From an uncultured Dorea sp. (GTDB lineage: Bacteria; Bacillota_A; Clostridia; Lachnospirales; Lachnospiraceae): a stretch of DNA of 64,000 nucleotides. Where the stretch lies: positions 30,985-94,984 of the forward strand of contig CAJTRM010000012.1 in the NCBI GenBank assembly GCA_910578865.1, in the 5' to 3' direction. Below, piece after piece: positions 1 to 9,217 of this stretch (its first letter is position 1; the number at the start of each line of letters is the position of its first letter). A program made the position numbers and the translations under genes. The notes below the pieces were generated by a model. It had not been told where the DNA came from, did no database searches, and saw only the letters and a list, made by a program, of their open reading frames with translations.

Positions 1-1399
1 AAATGATAAGCTTTACCGCAAACAGCCTTCCAAGACACAGCCTGTGGATTCCAAAGGCTGTCACGCCCGTAACTGCCGCGTAGGTCAAATACCTGGCAAA
101 ATAATTCCTGAGCGGAATCTTCAGATACCTGTACAGCACAAAAGGCTCTATCCATACCGAGGTCAGCAGCATGCTGATCAACGTTCCCAGAAAAACTCCC
201 GGTTCACTCAACCTTACAGCCAGTACAATGGAAATTCCCAGGTTCAGTGCACTCTCCAGAAGCACCTTATGACGATCGGTCCGAAACAGCCCCAGTGCAT
301 CCCGAAAGACCAGCACGGCCTGTCTCATTCCCGTCACATAAAACTTCAGGCACAGTACCAGCACAACCGGCATCGGAAACACATATCTGACCCCGAAACT
401 TACTTCTATAAACGGATTGATCAGTTCATAAATACAGATCGCAGTAAACCCGAACATCCACTGCCCTACAAAAAGTGCATCCTCAAGAATCTCCCGCATA
501 CGCTCCCTGCCGGCGCTGACCCCCAGGTCCCCCACACTGGCCGTAATCCCCTGAAGCGCCTGGTTAAGCACCTGCCTGGCAGATCCGATGATCAGATAAT
601 AGTTGAAATATTTTCCCACACTGGATAAGCCGATCAGAGAAGAAAGCAGCAGGTTATCCGTATTATTTATAAGGACATTCCCCGTCTTATGCAGCATCAT
701 AGCCCGGATATTCCCGAAAATCTCCCGCCTTTCCTCCTCCGGCAGCGATTGTGCATCCTTCTCCCTCAAAAACGGATATAATCTGTCAGCCCTCCGGGAA
801 ACAGCGATATTCCTTGCCAGAGTACAGACCAGGCTGACGGACAGAAACAGTACAAAATCCCGGGCTGCCCACAGCGCCACGATCTGAATGATGTCCTGAA
901 GCACCAGAAAAACCGTCTGATACCACACTCCCACAGAAATCAGCTGATGAGCATCCATCAGCGTACGTTTATACGTCCAGAGATAGGACAACGCTGAATT
1001 TAACAGAAACATCAGATAAATCAGCAGCAAATGCTCTACCTGCTGGTTTCCCGTCATAAAACCCAGAAACGGAATACAGGCACACCCGGCTATCAGAATC
1101 GTACCGGACACTATATGGTAAAATCTCTGATACAATTTCATCAATGATTTTTGTTTCCCTGTATCTCCCCGGGCGACAGGGTCATACAATGCATAAGGAA
1201 CCGCCGTCACAATCTCCATCTCCGGCAGCGCCAGCACCGTGATCATATTAGAAAATAACCCACAGACTCCCACATAGGCCTCGCTCATCATGCGTGTAAA
1301 CACAACTCTGACGGCAAACCCCATAAGGATAGCAGTCATTCTGGAAATTACTGCCGCCATTGTATTTCTGGCGGAATGTTCTGTCCGTGTCCTCTCCAT
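1..1399 (-). CDS. Wzx-type polysaccharide flippase, partial (cut by window start)
   Basis: The minus-strand frame from the ATG at 1399 stays open for 466 codons to the window edge, so the C-terminus is missing. The protein starts MERTRTEHSARNTMAAVISR and is a chain of hydrophobic helices with short basic loops, as in the MOP/Wzx family that flips lipid-linked sugar units across the cytoplasmic membrane. A TGA lies two codons upstream of the ATG in the same frame, so the start is well bounded, though the ribosome binding site is weak. It follows the DUF4832 gene by 23 bases and is the ninth gene of the pel-like operon. A flippase beside a PelG transporter is unexpected and suggests that a second, lipid-linked glycan is made by the same operon. 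Family assignment is by overall topology and typical residues only; the substrate is unknown. Confidence 0.75.
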   Translation of the reverse strand, partial: MERTRTEHSARNTMAAVISRMTAILMGFAVRVVFTRMMSEAYVGVCGLFSNMITVLALPEMEIVTAVPYALYDPVARGDTGKQKSLMKLYQRFYHIVSGTILIAGCACIPFLGFMTGNQQVEHLLLIYLMFLLNSALSYLWTYKRTLMDAHQLISVGVWYQTVFLVLQDIIQIVALWAARDFVLFLSVSLVCTLARNIAVSRRADRLYPFLREKDAQSLPEEERREIFGNIRAMMLHKTGNVLINNTDNLLLSSLIGLSSVGKYFNYYLIIGSARQVLNQALQGITASVGDLGVSAGRERMREILEDALFVGQWMFGFTAICIYELINPFIEVSFGVRYVFPMPVVLVLCLKFYVTGMRQAVLVFRDALGLFRTDRHKVLLESALNLGISIVLAVRLSEPGVFLGTLISMLLTSVWIEPFVLYRYLKIPLRNYFARYLTYAAVTGVTAFGIHRLCLGRLFAVKLII

Positions 1400-1422
1400 T
1401 TGTCATTCTCTTTTCTGCACTC

Positions 1423-2862
1423 TCATTTTCTTCCGACATTCAGACGCACTGTTCCGATCAGATACCCAAAACTCTCTTCCTCCTGCTCATTAGCCAGAAG
1501 AATATGTTCCCCTGTATCCGGATCCACAATAGAAAAATACAGGGAATACTCTCTTTCAGAAAGGTCTTTCGAAGGTATCTCTGCTTCAAGTTCCAGAACA
1601 TCCTCCTTATGCTCCCCTCCAGCCAGACTGGTGAGCGGCTGCTCCATCGTATACTCCAGGCGTTCTTTCTCACCGCAGACCGTCAGACATAACTTCAGCT
1701 CCCGGTATACAGGTGCAAATCCAACATTCTTAAGGGAGACTCTCACAGTCAGGCCGCCGCTTAAAAACTTTCGGGAAATATCCGTATCCGCGATCAGGAA
1801 CCGGTACCCCAGATGTCTCTGTATATAGGTGAGTCCGTCCATACCGTCAAAACATCCTTCACCCTCCACAATTTCCCCCGCCCATTTATTAAGTACCTCC
1901 TGATCGTAATCTCTGTTGAGATATGTAACATGCATAAGAGACAGGTCCCGGCAGGCATTGTCAAAATCATTATATGCATTATCTACGATCACTTCTCCGC
2001 CATTGGGCACCCGGCGGCACAGCTCTTCCTGAAAATCCAGTTCCTCCTTCCGGCTCCAGGGAGCAAAAATCCCCGCTTCGGCTGCCTCTGCCGTTCCGTA
2101 AGTACCGTAATCACTCTCACTTCCCAGCATACCGTCGTTAAACAGCCCGAGTCTTTTGGCCAGCGGATGATCAGACAATGCTTGCTCTGATCCCTCTTCG
2201 AGCCCGGTAATCTGCCTCCACTGCATAGGCATCCGTACAGACAGATAAACAGACGGGTCTGTCACCCGTTCCAATTCTAAGGCCAGCCTCTGCATATCTG
2301 CACTGTTTGCATATGGGGTGCCATTCATTTCTCCCCAGTTTCCGATAAAAAGACCCTGCATCAGAAAAATCTGGCTCCGATGCCTGCGAAGGACTTCCTC
2401 CAGCTGACTCATATGCAGAAGAACCGTATCAAGCCTTCCGGGCTCTCTTCCCAGCGCCAGACCGTCCCAGTCATATAAGAAACGGACGATCAGCCGTTTA
2501 TCAATGGATTCCAATGCGCAGAACAACTTGTCTATATTGGAAATCCCCTCACTGGAAATCTCCTGATCCCGGTAGTTCTGCAAATTAATCTGAACAAGTG
2601 TGATCCCGGTCTCCGTATCATTCCGGTATTTTTCTTCTACAAGCTTTGCATAGTCTGTCTCCTCATCCTGGATCATGAAGCCGTAAATGAAATAAAAACC
2701 GCGGTCGGGATTTTTCAGTTCCCGGGCTGATTCTGTGAATTGAGTTTTTTCTACCGTCATTCCTCTGGCGTAAAAAAAGAAAAAAACGATACAGAGCAGA
2801 CAAACTGCACAAAATATTCCTGTTTTCAAACCAGATCCTCCTCTACCTGCCGCTGTCTTCAT
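1423..2862 (-). CDS. DUF4874/DUF4832 glycosidase-like secreted or anchored protein
   Basis: 479 residues. A single hydrophobic segment at about residues 13-32 anchors or exports the protein. The mature part opens with the NPDRGFY motif typical of DUF4874, followed by a TIM-barrel-like stretch (QINLQNYRD, RFLYDWDG, GLFIGNWGEMNGT) and a C-terminal beta-rich DUF4832 domain ending near the NVGRK tail. Proteins of this pair of families sit in polysaccharide loci and are thought to act on glycans, but no reaction has been assigned that I know of. Its start overlaps the end of the upstream membrane-protein gene by 20 bases, which implies translational coupling. In this operon it could trim or modify the exported polymer outside the membrane. 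The function is inference; the family call is fairly secure. Confidence 0.7.
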   Translation of the reverse strand: MKTAAGRGGSGLKTGIFCAVCLLCIVFFFFYARGMTVEKTQFTESARELKNPDRGFYFIYGFMIQDEETDYAKLVEEKYRNDTETGITLVQINLQNYRDQEISSEGISNIDKLFCALESIDKRLIVRFLYDWDGLALGREPGRLDTVLLHMSQLEEVLRRHRSQIFLMQGLFIGNWGEMNGTPYANSADMQRLALELERVTDPSVYLSVRMPMQWRQITGLEEGSEQALSDHPLAKRLGLFNDGMLGSESDYGTYGTAEAAEAGIFAPWSRKEELDFQEELCRRVPNGGEVIVDNAYNDFDNACRDLSLMHVTYLNRDYDQEVLNKWAGEIVEGEGCFDGMDGLTYIQRHLGYRFLIADTDISRKFLSGGLTVRVSLKNVGFAPVYRELKLCLTVCGEKERLEYTMEQPLTSLAGGEHKEDVLELEAEIPSKDLSEREYSLYFSIVDPDTGEHILLANEQEEESFGYLIGTVRLNVGRK

Positions 2863-5122
2863 ATCCTAACGCCAGATTATACGGCGCCCCGGAGTGCTGT
2901 TTAAAATAATAGCAGACAAAATTTTCATCTTCATAGGCAATTCTCCATTCATATGGATACAGTTCTGAGAAGCGGCGGCACCACTCATATGCCTTAGACT
3001 CCAGGATGGTACGGTTTTCCAGCTCCTTATACATATCCCACAGATTCGTCTGCATCTCAAGTTCCTCTCCCGCCATCTCTTCCGAAATCTGTGAAGATAC
3101 GATCTCGGGGCACTGACTTACCCCGTCCTCAATCCCTGAGAAAAGCGGAATATGGTTTTCCGAGGCCAGCCACGAAGGACTATGAAAAAGGTGTACCTGT
3201 GCATAGGAGAGCGGCTTTTTTTCTACATACAAAAATACATACTCTGTAGGCAGCTTATAGCTCTTCCGCTGGCTGTTGGAAAGAAATGTCAGCCATTCCT
3301 CGTGATAGCCGTGCTGAATCGTCTGATACAGCTCATCCGTCGTGGACACAATGGTATAACTGTTTTTGGGAAGTCTGTCTATTATGGTCTGAGTCACCAT
3401 TACGCTGGCATTATAACGCGTCAATTCAATATACAGAGGACCGTGCAGCACGCCGCACACCTGCGCTGTTATATAAATCCCCGCCACGCCGGCAACTGCC
3501 AGACACTGCCGGAATACCTCCCGGCAGAACAGCCCAAGAGCAGAAAATAGCAGATCAGCAGGCATGGCCATCACTGCCACTAACAGCATCTGCTCTACCG
3601 CGCAAAGCCTGGAACCGGCAATGAGCTGCGGAAGTCCCACCGCCCCGGAAGCATAAACTACCATAAAGAGGACAGATGCAAGGACAATGGCCAGATGCGC
3701 GTCAAAGCAGTTCCTGTCTGAGCGCTTCCGAAAATATCTCTCTAAAATCCAGGCGCCCATACGGTAAATAAGCCACAGCACTGCCGAGACCGCTGTAAGC
3801 AGCACAAGATGGCGTCCCCGTTCTTCCCCGTACACCTCGCAGTAGCCCATCTGGAAAATCTTTTCTGCTGCTCCTCTGTCTTCTATTTCACTGTAAATTT
3901 CTTGATTGAAAGTAGCTTCTTCTTCGGGATCTGTATGATTGATCACCCCCATTGCCCAGCTCATGGAACGTTCAAACGGAATCCCCGACACACGGGCTGC
4001 CAGTATCGGTGTAACCGCGATCAGAAGCCCGCACAGAACTGCTGCCGCCAGAGGCAGAAACCGCTTCACTGTTAACACTTTTTTCAGAAAAACAATCGCA
4101 AAGGAGGCACATAAAAGAAAGGCCATGATCGTCACATAGTAATGTGTCACAATGGAAGCCGTCAAAGCCGCCGTAAACATAAACAAATTCTCATCCCAGA
4201 CATACCGCGAAGATCTGCCCCTGAAAAACGGCCGATGCTCACTCTTTAAATAGCGCACCAGATACTTTGCACAAACAAATTGGGCAAACAGACCGAATTC
4301 CTGCGGAATCGAGAATTGAAGACGGGACATGGCGTACACCGCATTGACACTCATCAGATCCAAAACCAAAAATAATGTCAGCGCGAAAAGCGGTATGTAA
4401 CGGGAATGAAACACCTCCCGGAGCAGGCCGTAAACCGAGATCAGAAAAGCAACCACATGAACTCCGGCAAGAAACAGCAGGATGCTGTAAATCCTGATTC
4501 CAAACAATGTATGCATGCAGTAAATAAAACAGTGCATCCCCTCCGGATAGATACCGTTTGAAAAGATCTTTCCGTTTACCAGCCCCTGAATCCAGGAATG
4601 GTGGACATACAGATCTCCGAATCCATAGGAATAATCCTGGAAGGCACTATAGGAAAAATAGATCATTCCATAAATCAAAAGAACAGAAAAAATCACATAT
4701 TCTCCTAAACGCGGACGCACCACCCCCCAAACTCTTTTGCACAGCTTTCTAAGTCCCATGAACAGAGCCTTGATTCCCCTGTGAAAAAGAGAACGGATTC
4801 CGCAGGCACCCGCCGCCACCCGATAGATATGGTCTGCCTGCCTGGAAACATCTTCCCGGGAGACTCCTCTCAGACAAGACAGAAAAGGAACCCCATAAAA
4901 GATCAGGATAACGATCCAGCGGTTCAGAACATGAAAAAGACCCAGCCCCAGTATCACAGTATTGATCAAAACAATCTGAACTGTTAAACAAAAGCTGAAA
5001 CGATACAACTTATCCTTTTTCCGCAGATGCCTGCGGAATACTATGGAAGGCCACAAAAACATCAATACATAATATCCTGATAAAACGGCGGCATATTGAC
5101 CCGCCCAGTATAATGTACTCAT
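2843..5122 (-). CDS. Large polytopic membrane protein, possible GT-C type glycosyltransferase
   Basis: 759 residues with at least ten strongly hydrophobic segments spread over residues 10-560, and then a roughly 190-residue hydrophilic C-terminal domain that is probably outside the cell. Size, topology and an acidic loop after the first helices recall GT-C membrane glycosyltransferases that use lipid-linked donors, but I cannot point to a firm signature, so this is inference. It follows the GT4 gene by four bases and overlaps the DUF4832 gene by 20 bases. No counterpart belongs to the classical pel set. An alternative is a polymerase (Wzy-like) acting with the flippase at the end of the operon. 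Confidence 0.5.
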   Translation of the reverse strand: MSTLYWAGQYAAVLSGYYVLMFLWPSIVFRRHLRKKDKLYRFSFCLTVQIVLINTVILGLGLFHVLNRWIVILIFYGVPFLSCLRGVSREDVSRQADHIYRVAAGACGIRSLFHRGIKALFMGLRKLCKRVWGVVRPRLGEYVIFSVLLIYGMIYFSYSAFQDYSYGFGDLYVHHSWIQGLVNGKIFSNGIYPEGMHCFIYCMHTLFGIRIYSILLFLAGVHVVAFLISVYGLLREVFHSRYIPLFALTLFLVLDLMSVNAVYAMSRLQFSIPQEFGLFAQFVCAKYLVRYLKSEHRPFFRGRSSRYVWDENLFMFTAALTASIVTHYYVTIMAFLLCASFAIVFLKKVLTVKRFLPLAAAVLCGLLIAVTPILAARVSGIPFERSMSWAMGVINHTDPEEEATFNQEIYSEIEDRGAAEKIFQMGYCEVYGEERGRHLVLLTAVSAVLWLIYRMGAWILERYFRKRSDRNCFDAHLAIVLASVLFMVVYASGAVGLPQLIAGSRLCAVEQMLLVAVMAMPADLLFSALGLFCREVFRQCLAVAGVAGIYITAQVCGVLHGPLYIELTRYNASVMVTQTIIDRLPKNSYTIVSTTDELYQTIQHGYHEEWLTFLSNSQRKSYKLPTEYVFLYVEKKPLSYAQVHLFHSPSWLASENHIPLFSGIEDGVSQCPEIVSSQISEEMAGEELEMQTNLWDMYKELENRTILESKAYEWCRRFSELYPYEWRIAYEDENFVCYYFKQHSGAPYNLALGYEDSGR

Positions 5123-5126
5123 ACTG

Positions 5127-6335
5127 TCATCCTCTTTCCATAAACTCAGTCAGCAACTCAAATTCTTCTCCCCAGGGCATTTCTTTGATCCCTGATTCTC
5201 TCTTGAATACAGCTCTTTTCTCCGTATCCTGTAATAGCCCGGCAATGCTGTCCGCGATTTCTGCCGGATCCAGTTGGCAGAGAATACCGTCTCTGCCGTT
5301 CAGAAGCTGTTCCCGGTTTCCCGGACAATCAGAGGCAATCACTGCACACCCCAGAATCTGGGCCTCCTGGATCGCTATACTTTTCCCCTCATATCTGGTA
5401 GCATGTACATACAGATCTGTCTGCCTGTAATAAGGGTACGGATTTTCCACCTGCCCAAGCAGCTGAAAATCCTGCTCCAGACCCAAAGCGGCAATCTGCT
5501 TCTTCAGGTGCTTTCTTTCCTCTCCCTCCCCCAGCACATACCATCTGACCCGGTATCCCCGCTTTTTCAGCAGGCTCATAGCCTGAACGGCAATATCATA
5601 GCCCTTCTGATACGCCAGCCTTCCTACAGTAAGCAGGCGGACGCCGTCAAATTCATCAGAAAAGCCGCCCGGCTCCAGCGCTCTTTGCCGAACCTTTTCT
5701 ATGTCAATGATATTTGGAAATACCAGAGTCTTTTCCACGTACTGCGGATAAACCCTTACAAACGCTTCCTTTACTTCCTCGGAAACGGCAAAAATACGTC
5801 CAAACTTCTCCCAGCAATCCCGGTCCATATTCTGTGTGTATCCTGCATTTTCATAATCAATATGTACAAATGCCGCTTTTCTTTCTGCCTTTACATAATC
5901 TGCAACATAATACGCAGAACCGCCTTCCATCCATGCTACCGCCAGATCAAAGGACTCTTCAAAACGATGTGCGCCCTGCGCTACCACAGGCCAGCATAAT
6001 TTATCGATCTGGAACCTGCCCGCACGGATCATGTCCTTAAAATCCTTTATAAAATAACACAGCTTCTTCCAATAATTTCCGTTCCGGAAGTATGCAGCCG
6101 CAACCGTTCCTGCCATCCGAAGCCGCCCTCTTCTGCCCCATACCGACTGGCAGCTGAACTTCTGATTCAGCACCCGGATATCCGGAGGCAACTGGGCGCT
6201 CAATCTTCCCTGTCCCATCATTACATACAGGAAAATCTCATGGTTTTTCCGGTCCAGCCTCTTTAAGAATTCCAGCATGGAAGCCTCCGCTCCTGCACGT
6301 CCCAGCGTATTAATGACTAACAGTATCTTCTTCAT
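5127..6335 (-). CDS. GT4 family glycosyltransferase (second in pel-like operon)
   Basis: 402 residues, the usual length for a GT-B fold family 4 transferase. The N-terminal half begins MKKILLVINTLGRAGAE, with the Gly-Ala-Glu loop of this fold. The C-terminal half has the donor-site strand LLTVGRLAYQKGYD and an EX7E motif (EGKSIAIQE) that binds the nucleotide sugar. It has no signal peptide or membrane segment, so it should act at the inner face of the membrane. The start lies 26 bases inside the 3' end of pelG, so the two are translationally coupled. It is distinct from PelF, and its presence implies that the product contains a second sugar or linkage not made by PelF alone. Confidence 0.88.
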   Translation of the reverse strand: MKKILLVINTLGRAGAEASMLEFLKRLDRKNHEIFLYVMMGQGRLSAQLPPDIRVLNQKFSCQSVWGRRGRLRMAGTVAAAYFRNGNYWKKLCYFIKDFKDMIRAGRFQIDKLCWPVVAQGAHRFEESFDLAVAWMEGGSAYYVADYVKAERKAAFVHIDYENAGYTQNMDRDCWEKFGRIFAVSEEVKEAFVRVYPQYVEKTLVFPNIIDIEKVRQRALEPGGFSDEFDGVRLLTVGRLAYQKGYDIAVQAMSLLKKRGYRVRWYVLGEGEERKHLKKQIAALGLEQDFQLLGQVENPYPYYRQTDLYVHATRYEGKSIAIQEAQILGCAVIASDCPGNREQLLNGRDGILCQLDPAEIADSIAGLLQDTEKRAVFKRESGIKEMPWGEEFELLTEFMERG

Positions 6336-7770
6336 ATCTGCAATACACCATACTGGAGGGTGCTTCCTCCTTCCTCTGTTTTATCAGGGCTCCCTGGGAG
6401 AACACAAAAGCAGTCAGATGCTTCTCCATCCAGCGTATCCTCATATATGCAATCGTCCATCCGACAAAGGCTCCGACAACCAGACCGGTGCCGTACCATA
6501 TTTCCTCCAGATGCGATGCCGCTATACTGCCCAGAAATGTTACCAAGCAAAACATAAATGTCGTAGCGACAACACCTGTTTTATCTTTAAAATAATAAAG
6601 AAAAAGAATTTCCGCATACATCAAAAACAAAATAAAATATCCGGCGGCAAGGCACGGGTAAATACGCAGTATGGTGCCTGCAAATCCCACCTGCGGCAAT
6701 ATTACAATGCATAACAGATATATTGTCACAGAAATAATAAACTGAATTCGGACCAGGGACAGCAATTCACTGGAGAGTTTACGGAACATCCTCTGCTTCG
6801 CATTTTCAATATCTGCCCCTTTTCCCCCTATGACGGCTTCCGAATATGCCTTATATTTTTCATGAAAATACATTTCTACACGGGACGTAAAGATAACCGT
6901 GGCAGAAATATTCGTAAACATTGCCAGACATGTGGCCATATCGTAAGGCTGGTTACAGACAAAGCTTTCGGCAACCACAATCCGCATGTCTGTTGTCCAG
7001 AACACAAAATTATGAACATACAGACCCAGGACGTAGAAAAAGTTGGTGGCTGCCAGCTGCCAGAAAGTTTTAAAATAAACAAGGACAGCCTTGTAGCGGT
7101 TGCTGTTTTTCTTGAAATATCTTTTTATCGTCACATACTCCAGCACAGCGATCAGAAAGAACCCCAATGTGAGAGCGAACAGCATACAAAACGGAACACT
7201 CCAGTGAAGCAAGAGCCGCAAAATAAAAGCTGCCAGAAAGGCTATCGCCAGCCCGCACATGAAAAATATAGAAATCAGCTGATATTCCTTGCAGGACGAA
7301 AGATAGATCATGGAATAAAGGACCATGACCAGAAGCATATAGCAGCAAAAACCGACAAACACATAAAAGAGTGAAACTTCCCCCACAAAATACTCCCATA
7401 GACAAAACGGAACTGCCAGAAGACTGCTGATACAGACTGCCAGAAACATCCCTACATAATAGCACGGAAGAATATCCTCATACCGCTCTTCATAGATAAC
7501 ATCCTGCATATATTTTGACAAAACAGAATTAAACGGCGAAGTTGTCAGCATAGAAAAAACAAAGACATACAGCACCGTACAGGAAAATAATTCTCTTTCC
7601 AGATAAGCAACACTGTCAAAATCAAGCACGAACCCCATGAGCAAAATATCCAGTATTACCAGAAGCATCGGCGCCACTGTAATCGCTGTGCTGTATGCAA
7701 AGCCAACAACATCCGCCATCAGAGAATTTTTTCCGTATATATTGTTCAGTCTGACCCCTATTCCTGCCAT
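6310..7770 (-). CDS. pelG: PelG-type exopolysaccharide transporter
   Basis: 486 residues with about twelve transmembrane helices, the length and topology of PelG, the MOP-superfamily membrane protein that works with PelF, PelD and PelE to move Pel polysaccharide across the membrane. The start AGIGVRLNNIYGKNSL, with a conserved basic, Gly-rich head before the first helix, is typical of PelG. A GAGGAGGAA ribosome binding site lies at the right distance before the ATG at 7770. It follows pelF by 23 bases and overlaps the next glycosyltransferase gene. Identification rests on topology plus the fixed pelF-pelG gene order and is strong. Confidence 0.88.
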   Translation of the reverse strand: MAGIGVRLNNIYGKNSLMADVVGFAYSTAITVAPMLLVILDILLMGFVLDFDSVAYLERELFSCTVLYVFVFSMLTTSPFNSVLSKYMQDVIYEERYEDILPCYYVGMFLAVCISSLLAVPFCLWEYFVGEVSLFYVFVGFCCYMLLVMVLYSMIYLSSCKEYQLISIFFMCGLAIAFLAAFILRLLLHWSVPFCMLFALTLGFFLIAVLEYVTIKRYFKKNSNRYKAVLVYFKTFWQLAATNFFYVLGLYVHNFVFWTTDMRIVVAESFVCNQPYDMATCLAMFTNISATVIFTSRVEMYFHEKYKAYSEAVIGGKGADIENAKQRMFRKLSSELLSLVRIQFIISVTIYLLCIVILPQVGFAGTILRIYPCLAAGYFILFLMYAEILFLYYFKDKTGVVATTFMFCLVTFLGSIAASHLEEIWYGTGLVVGAFVGWTIAYMRIRWMEKHLTAFVFSQGALIKQRKEEAPSSMVYCRYEEDTVSH

Positions 7771-7793
7771 GACTTGTTCCTCCTCTGTTCCCG

Positions 7794-9200
7794 TTACAGA
7801 CTTTCTGCAAAATCACTGTAAATATTTCTGTAAATATCCTGCATCTTTTCAATCCGATATCCGGCGGTCACTCGCCTGTACCCGCATTCCCCCATCTCAA
7901 TCCTCAGTCTCTCGTCACCGGACAATCTCAGAATCGCCTGGGATATCTCTTCTACATTCATAATGTGCGTTACAATGCCGGCCGGGCCGAACTGATCCCC
8001 TTCACCCAGGATCAATCCCTCACAATTCCCCACATTTGTGGCAATCACAGGCTTATGGGCCGCAAAACTTTCCAGAATGACCAACGGCTGCCCCTCACTG
8101 ATGCTGGTCAGAATCGTCATATCCATCCGGCCCAGATAATCTCTGATATCAACCTTTCCGGTAAACACAACATCCGATGTTCCCATCAGCTCCACCAATT
8201 CAAAGCATTCCTTGGCATATTCCAGATCATCTTCCCACGGTCCCATAATCCAGAGCTTCAGTGCCGGTTCCCGCTCCTTTGCAAAACTGAAGGCCTGTAT
8301 CATAGTCTTTATATCTTTAATCGGTGTCACGCGGACAATTGCTCCGACATGGATCATCCCTTCGTCTTCCTTCTGTCTGCCCGGAAGATCCTGCAGCCTT
8401 TCCACAGAAACACCGTTGGGTATCACTACCGTTTTCTCTACAGGGCACCCAAGCTCCAGCTGCAGTTCTCTGGCATAGCCGTACAGGCTGGTGACAAGAT
8501 CTGCGCTGTCGTAAGCCAGCCGCGACATTTTACGGAATTGTTCAATCCAGATATTTTTATAGATACCTTCCACCCACTTGGCCCTTATCAGCTCTTCTTC
8601 CCGTTCCCTTGTGTAAATACCATGCTCCGAGATCAACAGACGGCTTCCATACAGATATTTCGCCATACTTCCGATAACCCCTGCATATCCTGTACACACA
8701 CAATGATACAGATCGGCCTTCGGCAGTTTCATTTTCATTGTCAAAAGCAGCGGAAGATAAATAGAACGCATCATCCACAAAAAGTCAGAAAATACAATCT
8801 GGCTGTAGTGCAGCCGGTAATAATCCTCCACCGCATGAAAAAAATCTTCTCCCATCAGCAAACTATTCAGAGACACCCGGGACTGCTGAAACCATCGAAA
8901 TAACCTTTCCCAGTCAACTGACTGGTTCAGGATCAGGCTCCGAAATGCACGGAACTCTTTACGGCTCATCTTCTCGTGCCGTTTTCTGCCCCAGTCATCG
9001 TCATTCAGATACAGTTCATGCACCTCCACCACATTTTCAGGCAGACCATACACAAATTTGCCGCGCATAGAGCGGTTTGCAATAATTGTTAAAAGAACAA
9101 ACTCGTATTCCGGAAATAGTTGTATCAAACTGTTCACCCAGCTTGATACCCCTCCTATAACATACGGATAACAGCCTTCTACTACAATGCAGACTCTCAT
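7794..9200 (-). CDS. pelF: PelF, GT4 glycosyltransferase of Pel-type polysaccharide
   Basis: 468 residues, close to the usual PelF length. The N-terminus has the PelF hallmark EGCYPYVIGGVSSWV (residues 8-22). The middle holds ISEHGIYTREREEE, and the C-terminal half has VVIPNGV and the EX7E motif with E369 and E377 (SEGQPLVILE). PelF is a soluble GT-B enzyme that polymerises Pel from UDP-N-acetylhexosamine at the cytoplasmic face, bound to the PelD-PelE-PelG complex. It lies between the DUF2194 gene (17 bases upstream) and pelG (23 bases downstream) in the order seen in Gram-positive pel operons. This is the firmest marker of the pathway in the window. Confidence 0.93.
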   Translation of the reverse strand: MRVCIVVEGCYPYVIGGVSSWVNSLIQLFPEYEFVLLTIIANRSMRGKFVYGLPENVVEVHELYLNDDDWGRKRHEKMSRKEFRAFRSLILNQSVDWERLFRWFQQSRVSLNSLLMGEDFFHAVEDYYRLHYSQIVFSDFLWMMRSIYLPLLLTMKMKLPKADLYHCVCTGYAGVIGSMAKYLYGSRLLISEHGIYTREREEELIRAKWVEGIYKNIWIEQFRKMSRLAYDSADLVTSLYGYARELQLELGCPVEKTVVIPNGVSVERLQDLPGRQKEDEGMIHVGAIVRVTPIKDIKTMIQAFSFAKEREPALKLWIMGPWEDDLEYAKECFELVELMGTSDVVFTGKVDIRDYLGRMDMTILTSISEGQPLVILESFAAHKPVIATNVGNCEGLILGEGDQFGPAGIVTHIMNVEEISQAILRLSGDERLRIEMGECGYRRVTAGYRIEKMQDIYRNIYSDFAESL

Positions 9201-9217
9201 ACAATCCCTCTCTTTAT

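Noticed and set aside
7965..8903. Long open frame (312 codons) on the plus strand
   Set aside because: It is opposite pelF, whose motifs and length are secure; the composition is that of an antisense shadow and there is no ribosome binding site.
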